Shown here piece by piece: positions 8,659 through 18,550 of a stretch of 47,433 nucleotides of DNA. Origin of the DNA: an uncultured Monoglobus sp. (lineage in GTDB: Bacteria; Bacillota; Clostridia; Monoglobales; Monoglobaceae). Where the stretch lies: positions 1 through 47,433 of the forward strand of contig CANRHV010000015.1 in assembly GCA_947630505.1 (NCBI GenBank), in the 5' to 3' direction. The position numbers and the translations under genes were made by a program. The notes beneath the pieces are model-generated. The model saw only the letters and a list, made by a program, of their open reading frames with translations, was not told the origin of the DNA and did not search any database. How positions within the stretch are numbered: the stretch's first letter is position 1; each line of letters opens with the position of its first letter.

Positions 8659-9930
8659 TCACAGCACCCTCTCCTGTCTTGAAACATTCAGAATCAGCCC
8701 GATCTCGGCCATTGTTATGGCAAGGGCCGTGCCGCCGTAGCTGAAAAACGGCATCGGCATTCCGGTAACAGGAAACGAAGCCGAAACAACGCCTATATTG
8801 ATCAAAGCCTGAACTCCTATCAGTCCTATACAGCCGACCACAATGAGCGTGCCCAGCATATCGGGAGCCTTTTGCGCTATTTTTATTCCCCGCCAAACGA
8901 GACAGATAAACAGAACAATAACCACTATAACCCCGAACCAACCTAGCTCCTCGGCGAGAACCGAAAAAATAAAGTCATTGTGAGGCTCGGGCAGCGACAT
9001 ATATTTTTGTCTGCTCTGACCGAAGCCGACTCCGAATATTCCGCCCGAACCGATGGCGTACAGCGACTGAACTATCTGCCAGCCCGAGCCCTGCTTATCA
9101 ACAAACGGGTCTCTGAACGCGATGATTCTTTGAAGTCTGTAAGGCGACGTGATTACCATCGCGATCCCGCCCAGCACAACGGGTATGCACATTATTCCGA
9201 AATGGCGGTATTTCGCGCCCGCCGCGAACATCATCAAAAGTCCGGTGAACACGATAAGGATCGTGGCGCTGAAATGCGGCTCCATCATAAGAAGCACCGC
9301 CACAGCCGCCAGAATTCCCAAACAGGGCAAAAATCCGGTAAAAAAATGCCCCAAATTCGCCTGATATTTGTCAAGATAAAGACCCACCACAAGTATCGTG
9401 GCAAGCTTCATGATCTCAGACGGCTGAAATCCGAACAGCCATCTGGTAGCGCCGCCGGCGGTTGTTCCCACGCCCGGTATAAGCACCATGATAAGCATGA
9501 TTATTCCCGCGCAATACATGATCGGCGAAATTTTAGCCAGCACATGGTAGTCGATCATCATGAAGAAAAACATGAAAATAACGCCCAGACCCAGACCTCC
9601 CAGCTGCTTTTTCACGTAATACAGACTGTCGCCGCTTTGTGTGGCATACGCGCGCGAGCTGCTGGCGCTGTAGAGCATTATTATGCCGAAAGCCACAAGA
9701 ATAATAGTGATCATCAAAAACTGGTAATCAAAAGCTCCCAGCCTGATTTTTGTATCACCTATTTTAAGTATATTTTTAGCGGTAACGCGCACCCCGGCAG
9801 GTCTTTCAACCGCTCCGCCGTTCGGGCGGACGCGCCTGTCGGTCTCGGTGCGACGCGCTTCGTTATACGAATAACCCCGCTCTCTGCCGGGTCTTCGTCC
9901 GTTGTTCATATTTCTGTTATAATCCGCCAA
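8659..9930 (-). CDS. ftsW: SEDS peptidoglycan polymerase FtsW/SpoVE
   Basis: Polytopic SEDS glycosyltransferase (about 10 membrane helices) that polymerises lipid II with the class B PBP of the same operon. Visible motifs are MLYSASSSRAY in helix 1, GFQPSEIMKLA, and PEPHNDFIFSVLAEELG with the conserved acidic residue of the fourth extracellular loop. MPFFSYGGTALA lies near the C-terminus. A basic tail of about 60 residues precedes helix 1. The start is read as TTG 9930 because GAGGTG lies 6 nt upstream; a longer TTG start at 9951 and an ATG at 9909 have no ribosome binding site. Whether it serves vegetative division, sporulation or both cannot be told here. Confidence 0.93.
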   Translation of the reverse strand: MADYNRNMNNGRRPGRERGYSYNEARRTETDRRVRPNGGAVERPAGVRVTAKNILKIGDTKIRLGAFDYQFLMITIILVAFGIIMLYSASSSRAYATQSGDSLYYVKKQLGGLGLGVIFMFFFMMIDYHVLAKISPIMYCAGIIMLIMVLIPGVGTTAGGATRWLFGFQPSEIMKLATILVVGLYLDKYQANLGHFFTGFLPCLGILAAVAVLLMMEPHFSATILIVFTGLLMMFAAGAKYRHFGIMCIPVVLGGIAMVITSPYRLQRIIAFRDPFVDKQGSGWQIVQSLYAIGSGGIFGVGFGQSRQKYMSLPEPHNDFIFSVLAEELGWFGVIVVIVLFICLVWRGIKIAQKAPDMLGTLIVVGCIGLIGVQALINIGVVSASFPVTGMPMPFFSYGGTALAITMAEIGLILNVSRQERVL

Positions 9931-9976
9931 TAAAATCACCTCGCAGGGCAAATAACCCTTGAATAAACCTTACACT

Positions 9977-10954
9977 CTAACCGAAGATATACATAACCGC
10001 GCAGAGCAGCAATGTCACGAGCGAGAACACGCATACTATTTTTTCCTCGCTCCAGCCGCACATTTCAAAATGATGATGAATGGGCGACATTTTAAATATT
10101 CTCTTGCCCGTAAGCTTGTAGGACGTCACCTGCATGATGACCGACAAAGTCTCAATCACATAAACGAGACCCACAATAAGCAGCGTCAAAGGCTGTCGCA
10201 GCGTTATGGCAAGACCGCAAACGACTCCGCCGAGAAAAAGCGAGCCCGTGTCTCCCATAAAAACCTTCGCCGGTTTTCTGTTGTAGAACAAAAATCCCGC
10301 CAGAGCGCCCAGTATGACAGACGCGAAAAGCGCCATAGCGCTGTTTTTTATCCTCAGTGAGATCAAAAGATAAAACAGCATAACCACCATGGTTATGGTG
10401 GTCGCGAGACCGTCAAGACCGTCGGTGAGATTAACGCTGTTGACCGTCGCGAGCATAACAAATATAATAAACGGGATATAGAACCAGTTTAAATCAATAT
10501 TTGTCTTGGCAAACGGCAAATCTATGACCGTTCCTGTGTCACCGAACACAGCGACAAACGTCGCGAAAACCAGCGATACCAGAAACTGCAAACCGAATTT
10601 CTGAACCGCGGTCAAGCCCAGATTGCGTTTTTTGACAACCTTGATATAATCGTCAATAAATCCGATAACGCCGAACGACAGCGAAAGCAGCTCCACAATC
10701 AGAAGCTCGGTAAAATTGCCGCTTCTTCCGCCGAAAAGAAATCCCCACAAGCAGGTGATAATAAGCGCCGCCGCCGAGGATATGATAAAAATTACTCCTC
10801 CCATCGTGGGAGTTCCTGATTTCGACGCGTGCCAGGAAGGTCCTATCTCGCGTATCTCCTGACCGAATTTAAGGCGTCTGAGCATCGGAATGGTAAACAT
10901 TCCCAGCAAAAGCGACAGCGCGAGCGCCGCGACGCCTCCGATTATATAATACAT
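9977..10954 (-). CDS. mraY: MraY, lipid I synthase
   Basis: Phospho-MurNAc-pentapeptide transferase of 325 residues and about 10 membrane helices, which transfers phospho-MurNAc-pentapeptide to undecaprenyl phosphate. Signatures are GTPTMGGVIF, the aspartates of GFIDDYIKV, NSVNLTDGLDGLA, FMGDTGSLFLGG and the histidine cluster MSPIHHHFE. The ATG at 10954 has GGGAGAG at 6 nt; TTG 10972 and ATG 10969 upstream lack one. In many Firmicutes murD follows mraY; here ftsW follows directly. Confidence 0.96.
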   Translation of the reverse strand: MYYIIGGVAALALSLLLGMFTIPMLRRLKFGQEIREIGPSWHASKSGTPTMGGVIFIISSAAALIITCLWGFLFGGRSGNFTELLIVELLSLSFGVIGFIDDYIKVVKKRNLGLTAVQKFGLQFLVSLVFATFVAVFGDTGTVIDLPFAKTNIDLNWFYIPFIIFVMLATVNSVNLTDGLDGLATTITMVVMLFYLLISLRIKNSAMALFASVILGALAGFLFYNRKPAKVFMGDTGSLFLGGVVCGLAITLRQPLTLLIVGLVYVIETLSVIMQVTSYKLTGKRIFKMSPIHHHFEMCGWSEEKIVCVFSLVTLLLCAVMYIFG

Positions 10955-10995
10955 AAGCTTCTCTCCCATCAATTAAATTCGGGATCACTCCGTAT

Positions 10996-12405
10996 TTAAA
11001 GTTGATCCTTGTTTCCAATTTTATCGAGCGCCTCCGCGATTTTTTCAAGGCGCATGCCTCTTGAGCCTTTTATCCAAATAACATCGCCTTTTCGAATGAT
11101 CGAGGCGATCTTTTCTATGGCGTCCGGTCCCGATTCAAACTCATAAATATCATTTGGGTTCATTCCGCTGTCAAGGGCGCCGCGCGCGATATTGCGCGCC
11201 ATTTCGCCGATCGTAATCAAACAATCGATTTTTTTCTCGGCGCACATTCTGCCCACCTTGTAATGAGCCTCAACAGACTTGTCTCCGAGCTCCAGCATAT
11301 CGCCCAGACACGCCACCCTGCGCGATCCGCCGCCGTTTTCCTCGGCTGTGAGACCGAGAACGTCCATTCCCGATTCCATTGAGTCGGGACAGGCGTTGTA
11401 GCAATCGTTTATAACCGTGAAATCGCGGTATTTGCTGACCGACTGCCTGAATCCCTCGGGAGCAAAATCATGAACTCCCTTGATCATATTCTTAACGCTG
11501 ACGTTGTATCTGTAACCCGTCAAAATAGCGGCAAGCGCGTTATAAATATGATGCACTCCGGGAACATTTGTTTCGAATCTGTAATCCTCGCCGTCTATGC
11601 GCACTGTGAACTCGCTTCCCGAGGAAAACAGCCTGATATCGGTGGCGACCAGATCGCAGGCCTTGTTTTCGATCCCGTAATACAAGGTTTCATATTCAAG
11701 CTCGCCGTTTTTTGACCAGAGCAGATCGTCGTCGCCGTTTAGAATAACGGTTCCGTCGATCGAGAGTCCGTCCAATATCTCGGTTTTCGCCTTTAAAATT
11801 CCCTCTCGGCTGCCCAGATGCTCGATATGCGATATTCCGATATTGGTGATAACCGCGGTGTCTGGCTTAACGATCCTCGACAGGCGCGAGATCTCGCCGA
11901 AGGCGCTCATGCCCATCTCGATAACGGCTGCCTCGTCGTCGTCCGACAGACGAAAAAGCGTCAGCGGAACGCCGACCTCGTTGTTGTAGTTGCCCTCCGT
12001 TTTGAGAGTGGCAAACTCGGTTCCCATGACCGACGCTATCATGCCCTTGGTCGAGGTTTTTCCGACGCTGCCGGTTATTCCTATCACCGGAATGTTAAAC
12101 CGATCGCGATAGGCCGAAGCGATATCGCGAAGCGCCTTAAAGGTGTCGTCCACCGCCACCACGGGCAGGCTTCCGAAATCACCCTCGTCTTTGTTCACAA
12201 CGCAGCAGACAGCACCGTTTTCCACCGCTCTCTCCACAAATCTGTGGCCGTTGTTGTTCTCGCCTCTGAGGGCCACAAAAACTGTGCCCTCCTCAACTTC
12301 TCTGTCGTCGCGCACGATATTTTTAACGATCTCGTCGCCGCTCAGATTACGGATCTCTCCGCCCGAGGCTTTGGCTATCGCGCTGACGTTCATACACCAT
12401 TTCAT
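10996..12405 (-). CDS. murF: MurF, D-alanyl-D-alanine-adding ligase
   Basis: Mur ligase of 469 residues that adds D-Ala-D-Ala to UDP-MurNAc-tripeptide in the cytoplasm. The ATP loop GITGSVGKTSTK (about 109-120), EGNYNNEVGVPLTLF, IEMGMSAFGEI, the NIGISHIEHLGS block and INDCYNACPDSM distinguish MurF from MurE. The start ATG is preceded by AAGGAG. It lies directly downstream of murE, 35 nt apart. Confidence 0.96.
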   Translation of the reverse strand: MKWCMNVSAIAKASGGEIRNLSGDEIVKNIVRDDREVEEGTVFVALRGENNNGHRFVERAVENGAVCCVVNKDEGDFGSLPVVAVDDTFKALRDIASAYRDRFNIPVIGITGSVGKTSTKGMIASVMGTEFATLKTEGNYNNEVGVPLTLFRLSDDDEAAVIEMGMSAFGEISRLSRIVKPDTAVITNIGISHIEHLGSREGILKAKTEILDGLSIDGTVILNGDDDLLWSKNGELEYETLYYGIENKACDLVATDIRLFSSGSEFTVRIDGEDYRFETNVPGVHHIYNALAAILTGYRYNVSVKNMIKGVHDFAPEGFRQSVSKYRDFTVINDCYNACPDSMESGMDVLGLTAEENGGGSRRVACLGDMLELGDKSVEAHYKVGRMCAEKKIDCLITIGEMARNIARGALDSGMNPNDIYEFESGPDAIEKIASIIRKGDVIWIKGSRGMRLEKIAEALDKIGNKDQL

Positions 12406-12440
12406 AACTCTCTCTCCTTAGTTTGCCTATATCTTAAAAT

Positions 12441-13886
12441 TCAGACCCCGAGAAGCTTTGTAACTATCTCACGCTCATCAAATTTTATCGTTTCGGTTCC
12501 GAGTATCTGATACGTCTCATGTCCCTTTCCCGCAAGTAATATTATATCATCTTTTTGAGCGTGGTCAAGAGCGTATTCGATCGCCTCAAACCTGTTTGTT
12601 ATCACAACATAATCGCAGTCCGTCTGCTTCACGCCCTCAACGACCTGCTGCACGATCTTTTCGGGGTCCTCGGTGCGCGGATTGTCGCTGGTAACAATGC
12701 AGAAATCTGAAAGTTCAGCCGCTATCTTGCCCATTTTAGGACGCTTTGACGCGTCGCGGTCACCGCCGCAACCGAACAGAGTCACAACGCGGCCTTTTGC
12801 GAAGCCTCTTATGGCGCTTATAACGTTCAAAAGTCCGTCCGGCGTGTGAGCGTAATCAATGATCACCGTATAGTCCGTGCCGGGAGTCTTGACGATCTCT
12901 ATCCTGCCTTTTACCCCGTGCGCGGTGTGTATTCCGTCGACCGCGTCTTTAAGAGAAATCCCGTCCGCCAGGCAGCAGCCTATGGCCGTCATGGCGTTGT
13001 ATACCGAGAACCTGCCCGGTATCGGCAGATCGACCCTATGGGTCTCGCCATTAAAGCTCAGGTCAAACTTCACCCCGTCGCTTCTGAGTTCAATATTCGA
13101 CGCCTTGAGGTCGCAGTCACTGTCAATGCCGTAGGTTATAATGCTGTCGCAGGTCTCTTTTTCAAGCAGCAGCTTACTGCCGCTGTCGTCGGCGTTTATC
13201 ACGCCGTTTTTACAGATGTTAAAGAGTATGCTTTTCGCGGCGAGATATTCCTCCATCGTCTTATGAAAGTCCAGATGATCCTGGGTTATATTCGTGAACG
13301 CGCCCACGTTAAACTCGCACGAGGTCACTCGGTCGAGAGCGAGCGCGTGCGACGAGACCTCCATAACCACATAGTCAACGTTGTGTTTCGCTATCTCATC
13401 AAAAAGCTGCATAAGCTCCAGAGAATCGGGCGTGGTGCGCGATGTGGGGATAACCATATCGCCTATCATATTCTGGTTCGTGCCGATAAGGCCGACCTTT
13501 TTGCCCATATGCTCAAGGATAGCCTTTATCAGATACGTTGATGTGGTCTTGCCGTTGGTTCCGGTGATTCCTATAAGATTAAATTTCTTAAACGGATAAT
13601 CATAATATGTGGCGGCGATATGCGCCATCGCCCTTCTGGTGTTTTCGACGACCACGCACGGCACGTCGACCGTGGGCAGATCATGCTCCGCAACGACCGC
13701 CACCGCTCCGTTTTCCACGGCTGAGCGCGCAAACTTGTGTCCGTCGGTCGCGTATCCGGTTATGCAGACAAAAACATAACCCTGCTTCACCTTTCTTGAA
13801 TCATAGGCGACACCGCTTATTTTCATTCCGCCGCCGCCCGACATTTTTTTAACTTTCACGTCTTTCAGCAATTCCGATAAAGTCAT
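12441..13886 (-). CDS. murE: MurE, meso-diaminopimelate-adding ligase
   Basis: Mur ligase of 481 residues adding the third stem-peptide residue. It has the ATP loop GITGTNGKTTS, the NITQDHLDFH block with the carbamylated-lysine region, and GRFSVYNAM. The substrate loop SDNPRTEDP contains DNPR, which marks the meso-diaminopimelate-specific form rather than the L-lysine form. The wall is therefore probably A1-gamma type. AAGGAG precedes the ATG at 13886. It follows the PBP gene, as in Bacillus where murE follows spoVD. Confidence 0.96.
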   Translation of the reverse strand: MTLSELLKDVKVKKMSGGGGMKISGVAYDSRKVKQGYVFVCITGYATDGHKFARSAVENGAVAVVAEHDLPTVDVPCVVVENTRRAMAHIAATYYDYPFKKFNLIGITGTNGKTTSTYLIKAILEHMGKKVGLIGTNQNMIGDMVIPTSRTTPDSLELMQLFDEIAKHNVDYVVMEVSSHALALDRVTSCEFNVGAFTNITQDHLDFHKTMEEYLAAKSILFNICKNGVINADDSGSKLLLEKETCDSIITYGIDSDCDLKASNIELRSDGVKFDLSFNGETHRVDLPIPGRFSVYNAMTAIGCCLADGISLKDAVDGIHTAHGVKGRIEIVKTPGTDYTVIIDYAHTPDGLLNVISAIRGFAKGRVVTLFGCGGDRDASKRPKMGKIAAELSDFCIVTSDNPRTEDPEKIVQQVVEGVKQTDCDYVVITNRFEAIEYALDHAQKDDIILLAGKGHETYQILGTETIKFDEREIVTKLLGV

Positions 13887-13928
13887 AACCTTCTCCTTTT
13901 CCTGTCAATCGCGCAAATTTGTTTTAAT

Positions 13929-16184
13929 CTAATCATTGGTCGTTTCCGACTCGTCATATCTGAAATTAAGCGTCACAACAGTTCCCGGCTCGACCATGGT
14001 TCCCTCGACCGGGGACTGTCCGATGCAGGTCGCGTTTTTGCCGAACTTGGAAACGCCTTTGATCCTGGCGTTCAGCCCGTTGTTTTCAAGGGTCGCGTTG
14101 GCCGAGGCCGGAGTCTCGCCCGTCACGTTGGGAACCGCCACGGTCCTCTCGGCGCCGCCGCTTTCGGTATACGCGACGATCGTGCTGCCCTGCGTTACTC
14201 TGGTGTGAGGCTTGGGGATCTGGTCGACGACCGTCTCGCCATTTCCGCTGACTTTTATCACAAGCCCGTTCTCATCCGCCGCGATACCGGCGTCGGACTT
14301 GCTCATTCCGGCAATATCGGGCACCTCCACGTCTATATACTCTTCCTCATCGGAGTTGTACATGGGCTCAACGCCCAAATACTGCAATGTCTCGCCCAAA
14401 ATATCGCGCACGACCGGAGCCGCTATCTGTCCGCCGTAGTAGCTGTCGCCGTTCGGCTCATCCATAATGACCAGACAGAGCACGCGCGGGTCGTCGGCCG
14501 GAGCGAATCCGATAAACGAGGCGATATATTTTCCGTTTCCTCTCGGGATCTTTTCCGAGGTTCCGGTCTTGCCGGCTATTCTGTATCCCGCGAGATACGC
14601 GTTTTTGCCGCCGCCTTCCGAAACAACCGACTCAAGGATCTTGCACATCTCCTCGCTGGTCTCTTTCGAGATGACCTGACGCACGATCTCGGGTTCGGTG
14701 CTTTCAACAATGCCCATATCGGAATTCACTATCTGCTTCACGATATGCGGCTTCATCAACGTGCCGCCGTTAGCGACCGCGCTGACCGCCGCCGCCATTT
14801 GAAGGGGAGTGACCGTTATGGACTGACCGAACGACTCGGTGGCGAGATCGACGTCGCTCATGCTGGCGTCGTATCCCATACCGGCGGCCTCTCCGGGGAT
14901 CTCTATTCCTGTTTTGCTCAAAAACCCGAAGGCCTTCACGCCGTTTACAAATCTTTCCTTGCCTATTTTCTGGCCTATCTGAATAAACGCCGGATTGCAG
15001 GAATTCTGCACAGCCTGTGAAAAATCCTGCGTCCCGTGACCCGAGGTATTGGCGCAGTTTATGGTTCTGTCGGCCACCTGATACGAGCCGCCGCAGGTGA
15101 ACATGTCGGTCAGCGCGCAGGCGCGCGTGTCGAGCGCGATCGACGCGGTTACCGACTTGAATGTTGAGCCGGGCTCGTACGAGTCGACCACCGCCTTGTT
15201 GCGGCGCACCGTCTGCATTACCTCTCCCAGCTTTTCATTATACTCCTCGCCTTCCAATTTTTCAAGCTCTTGTTCAATATCCGGATATTTTTCTTTGATC
15301 GCGTCTGTGATTTCAAACGGTTCGTTCAGATTATAGTCCGGCTCAGTGCACATGGCGAGAATTTCGGCGGTATCGACGTCCATAACGATCGCCGCGGCTC
15401 CTTCGGCCAGTCTGTTGTCCGCCGCTGCGGCCTCCAGATTTTTCTGGGCATAGTTCTGGATCGTCTCGTCTATCGTCAGCACAACGCTGTTTCCATCCTG
15501 CGCGGCGATATAGTTCTCGTATCCGCTGTTTCCCTCAAGACCCGTGGACTGCTGAGCCGAAACGACCCTTCCGGGCACTCCGCTGAGCTGATCATCGTAT
15601 ATGCTTTCGATACCCTCAAGGCCCTGATTGTCCGTTCCGCAGAAGCCTATGACCTGCGCGGCAAAGTTGTTATACGGATAATAACGCTTCACGTCTTCCG
15701 TAAACACAACGCCGCTCAAATCGACCGATTCCACATACTCGCGCAGCGTGTCGGCGACCTCTTTGTCAACCTTCTTTTTCAGAGTCTCGCTCTGAATTTT
15801 TTTGTCGATCTTATCCTTGACCGTTTCCATATCCATATCGAGAATATCGCCGATATTTTTCGCCACACTGTCAATGCCGAGACTCTTATCCTCTATGGAA
15901 TCTCTGACGACCTCGGGGCTTATGCTTATCGACTCAACGGTTATGTTTGAGGCCAGGACCTTATAATTGCGGTCATAAATATTGCCGCGCTTCGCGCTGA
16001 CGGTATTGTCGCTGGTCTGCTGATCGAGAGCCTGCCGCGACAAATCTTTGCCCCGCACTATCTGTATCCAGCCGATGCGCAAACAAAGCAGCGCCATCAA
16101 AAGCGCAAAGGCGGCGGCTATGAAAATAAGTCTGCCGCTTGTTCCGCTTTTCTTTTTTGCCCTTTTTGTCTTTTTAACCGACAT
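13929..16184 (-). CDS. ftsI: Class B penicillin-binding protein with two PASTA domains
   Basis: Septal or spore-cortex transpeptidase of 751 residues. A Lys-rich N-terminus leads into one membrane helix (about 17-38), the PBP dimerisation domain (NTVSAKRGNIYDRNYKVLA onward) and the transpeptidase domain. The serine motif is STFK (340-343), then SCN (395-397) and KTG (539-541). Two C-terminal PASTA repeats follow (VEVPDIAGMSKSDA and VAVPNVTGETPASA). The ATG at 16184 has GGAGG at 7 nt; the open frame upstream lacks one. Bacillus has two such genes here (pbpB and spoVD) and this locus only one, so FtsI and SpoVD cannot be separated by sequence alone. It should pair with the FtsW of the same operon. 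Confidence 0.92.
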   Translation of the reverse strand: MSVKKTKRAKKKSGTSGRLIFIAAAFALLMALLCLRIGWIQIVRGKDLSRQALDQQTSDNTVSAKRGNIYDRNYKVLASNITVESISISPEVVRDSIEDKSLGIDSVAKNIGDILDMDMETVKDKIDKKIQSETLKKKVDKEVADTLREYVESVDLSGVVFTEDVKRYYPYNNFAAQVIGFCGTDNQGLEGIESIYDDQLSGVPGRVVSAQQSTGLEGNSGYENYIAAQDGNSVVLTIDETIQNYAQKNLEAAAADNRLAEGAAAIVMDVDTAEILAMCTEPDYNLNEPFEITDAIKEKYPDIEQELEKLEGEEYNEKLGEVMQTVRRNKAVVDSYEPGSTFKSVTASIALDTRACALTDMFTCGGSYQVADRTINCANTSGHGTQDFSQAVQNSCNPAFIQIGQKIGKERFVNGVKAFGFLSKTGIEIPGEAAGMGYDASMSDVDLATESFGQSITVTPLQMAAAVSAVANGGTLMKPHIVKQIVNSDMGIVESTEPEIVRQVISKETSEEMCKILESVVSEGGGKNAYLAGYRIAGKTGTSEKIPRGNGKYIASFIGFAPADDPRVLCLVIMDEPNGDSYYGGQIAAPVVRDILGETLQYLGVEPMYNSDEEEYIDVEVPDIAGMSKSDAGIAADENGLVIKVSGNGETVVDQIPKPHTRVTQGSTIVAYTESGGAERTVAVPNVTGETPASANATLENNGLNARIKGVSKFGKNATCIGQSPVEGTMVEPGTVVTLNFRYDESETTND

Positions 16185-16365
16185 ACGCTTTCCTCCATAA
16201 ATCCAACAAGGCGACCGTGCGCGGCCGCCGTTCTTTTTGCGCAAACACCGATCAAATACCGCTATTCTGACCAAGCGTCATATTTGATCGGCGTTTACAT
16301 TGGAAAGTTTATTTCAAATTTCACCGCTTTAGAACAGTTCGGTTATGTAAAATCCGAAGCCGACG

Positions 16366-17175
16366 CTATTTTGATGATGAAGATTTGACGACCTCGTCTT
16401 TGGCGCCCATATCAACATAGAATATCTGCGACGAGTCGGGATTGATCATGCCCAACCTGTTCTTAGCGTAGGTCTCAAGATTTCCGAGCTCTATTGACCT
16501 GTCAATGCTTGACTGAATACCCTCGTTTTTCACAAGTATTCCGGACAGTTCGTTATTCAGCCGCTCAATTTCTCTGTTTTTTCCGAAAATTGCCGTCTGC
16601 CTGTATATCATAACCGCGCTGAGCAAAAATATGAATCCGATAAGACCGATCATTTTCATTCTGGCGCGCACCTTTTTGCGTCCCGCCTCTCGCTGCTCGC
16701 GCGTGAGCACGCGCCTCTGCGCCGTTCGTGTCCCGCGGGTCTCGTCGCGCCGCTCCCGCTCGGGTTCACGGTATTCTCGCCTTACGGGCGGCGCCTGCGG
16801 ATAATCGGTATATGTTCCGTAGCGCGGCGACGAATAGTCTGATACGCGGACGTCCCTATCGGAATAAGGCCGAGCGGGCGCCGAATAATCGACCCCGTAT
16901 CCGGCATATCCGCCCGCGCCGTTATACGAGCCGCCCGAATACCGACGGCTGTCGGAAACGGAGCGGCCGGCTTGATTATTCTCGCCGTAACGCTGACGGT
17001 AGGAAGTCTGCGCGGCGCGCGGGCGTCTTTGGCTCTCGGCGCGTCTTGTGCTGTCATATCTGTTATCATAACGGGACGGCGCGGCGGCCCGGTATTCGTT
17101 TCTGTAACTGTAATTACGATTCGGCGCCGACTGACGCCTATATGTCTCTCTTTGCTTGGTTGGCACCCGACCCAT
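16366..17175 (-). CDS. ftsL: FtsL-like septum protein with long basic N-terminus
   Basis: By position between rsmH and the PBP gene, and by topology, this is FtsL. It has one membrane helix (about 174-191) followed by a short coiled-coil-like segment (NREIERLNNELSGILVKNEGI) and the FtsL/DivIC-like ETYAKNRLGMINPD motif. It is 269 residues instead of about 120, because of a roughly 170-residue cytoplasmic N-terminus very rich in Arg, Tyr, Ser and Gly, probably disordered. AAAGGG directly abuts the ATG at 17175; a GTG at 17166 (codon 4) would have better spacing, so the true start may be there. No enzyme motif is seen. Confidence 0.8.
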   Translation of the reverse strand: MGRVPTKQRETYRRQSAPNRNYSYRNEYRAAAPSRYDNRYDSTRRAESQRRPRAAQTSYRQRYGENNQAGRSVSDSRRYSGGSYNGAGGYAGYGVDYSAPARPYSDRDVRVSDYSSPRYGTYTDYPQAPPVRREYREPERERRDETRGTRTAQRRVLTREQREAGRKKVRARMKMIGLIGFIFLLSAVMIYRQTAIFGKNREIERLNNELSGILVKNEGIQSSIDRSIELGNLETYAKNRLGMINPDSSQIFYVDMGAKDEVVKSSSSK

Positions 17176-17190
17176 CCCTTTCTGTAAATT

Positions 17191-18126
17191 TTAAAGTTTT
17201 CTTGCCGCTCTCAGCTTGGCGCTGTGAGCGCGATTGTTTTTTTGAAGCTCGTCCGCCGCCGCGGTTATCGGCTTGTGGTTTACGAGCTCTATTTTCGGTT
17301 TATTGCCGCAGACGCACACCGGAAAATCCTTCGGACACGTGCAGCCTGTTTTGAGCTTGTTGAATGTGTTTTTAACTATTCGGTCCTCCAAAGAATGGAA
17401 TGTGATGACCGCCAGAACTCCGCCGGGCCGAAGCGACTCGATAAAATCCTCGATCGCTTTGTCAAGACCTCGAAGCTCGCCGTTGACCTCGATCCTGATC
17501 GCCTGAAAACTCCGCTTGGCGGGATGCTTGTCCCCGTACCGCTTTTGCGGCGGAAACGAGTATTTTATTATGTCGCTGAGCTCCGTCGTGGTTTCTATAG
17601 GTTTTTTCTCACGCGCCCGCGCTATCGAGCGCGCGATCTTCGCCGCGTTTTTTTCCTCTCCGTATTCTCTGAGTATCCTTCGCAGTTCTTCCTCGGAGTA
17701 CGTGTTGACCACATCCGCCGCAGTCAAATTATCCTCGCGGTTCATTCTCATGTCAAGGGGCGCGTTCATGTTGTAGCTGAAGCCGCGCTCGGCCTCGTCG
17801 AGCTGGTGAGATGACACTCCCAGATCCAGAACGGCGCCGTCGATTTTTTCAATGCTCAAGTCCTTAAGTATCGATTTGATGTTAAAGAAATTGTCATGGC
17901 GGATCACGATACCGCACTTGTATTCTCGGAGCCGCTCTTTGGCAGCCTCAAGCGCTTCAAGATCGCGGTCGATCCCGATCAAAGTCCCGCTTTCGCCGAG
18001 CTTTTCACAAATCAGCGACGCATGTCCGCCGCCTCCGAGCGTGCCGTCCGCGTAAACGCCGCCGGGCTTGACGCCGAGCATTCTGACGCTCTCGTCGGGC
18101 AGCACGGAAATATGTTTAAACTCCAT
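17191..18126 (-). CDS. rsmH: 16S rRNA (cytosine-1402-N4) methyltransferase RsmH
   Basis: Protein of 311 residues (formerly MraW) that methylates 16S rRNA C1402. The SAM-binding motif DGTLGGGGHASLI and IGIDRDLEALEAA are present, with VLDLGVSSHQLDEAERGFSY, FQAIRIEVNGEL and ITFHSLEDRIVK. A cysteine cluster CTCPKDFPVCVCG near the C-terminus is common in the family. It follows mraZ with the ATG 2 nt after the mraZ stop, so translation is coupled. Confidence 0.97.
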   Translation of the reverse strand: MEFKHISVLPDESVRMLGVKPGGVYADGTLGGGGHASLICEKLGESGTLIGIDRDLEALEAAKERLREYKCGIVIRHDNFFNIKSILKDLSIEKIDGAVLDLGVSSHQLDEAERGFSYNMNAPLDMRMNREDNLTAADVVNTYSEEELRRILREYGEEKNAAKIARSIARAREKKPIETTTELSDIIKYSFPPQKRYGDKHPAKRSFQAIRIEVNGELRGLDKAIEDFIESLRPGGVLAVITFHSLEDRIVKNTFNKLKTGCTCPKDFPVCVCGNKPKIELVNHKPITAAADELQKNNRAHSAKLRAARKL

Positions 18127-18128
18127 AC

Positions 18129-18536
18129 TTATATCAGCTCATGCTCCTCCATGATTTTTCCGATATTCTCGGCGCTGTATTCATCGTCGTCAAAATATTC
18201 GTTCCACGCGTCTCTGTTCCATATCTCAACGTGCCGGAATGTTCCGACGACCGCTATCTCTTTTTTAAGCCCCAGATATTCGCGCAGATCGGGCGGTATA
18301 ACGACTCTACCCTGAGTATCAAGCTCGCACTCCTTGGAGCCCGAGGTAAAAAACAGCAGCTTTTTTCTCTCTTTTATCTTGTTGAGGAAGCCTTCCCATT
18401 CGGAGCGCGGATAGAGCGCGATGCAGTTCACGCCCTTGGCAACGACGAACGTCTGGCCCAGCTCCGCGCGGAATCCCGCGGGAACATTGACCCTGAACTT
18501 AGCGTCCACAGTCTGCAAATACTCGCCAATAAACAT
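18129..18536 (-). CDS. mraZ: Transcriptional regulator MraZ
   Basis: First gene of the dcw operon. A 135-residue protein with two SpoVT/AbrB-like halves: MFIGEYLQTVDAKFRVNVPA and ECELDTQGRVVIPPDLREYLG. MraZ binds repeated boxes in its own promoter and controls the operon. The ATG at 18536 is the family start, with AGGAGG 10 nt upstream; the frame is open 15 codons further. Confidence 0.96.
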   Translation of the reverse strand: MFIGEYLQTVDAKFRVNVPAGFRAELGQTFVVAKGVNCIALYPRSEWEGFLNKIKERKKLLFFTSGSKECELDTQGRVVIPPDLREYLGLKKEIAVVGTFRHVEIWNRDAWNEYFDDDEYSAENIGKIMEEHELI

Positions 18537-18550
18537 CTCGTCGCGCCTCC

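Noticed and set aside
13607..16184. Several long plus-strand frames opposite murE and the PBP gene
   Set aside because: Shadows caused by GC-biased third positions; no family motifs and no ribosome binding sites.
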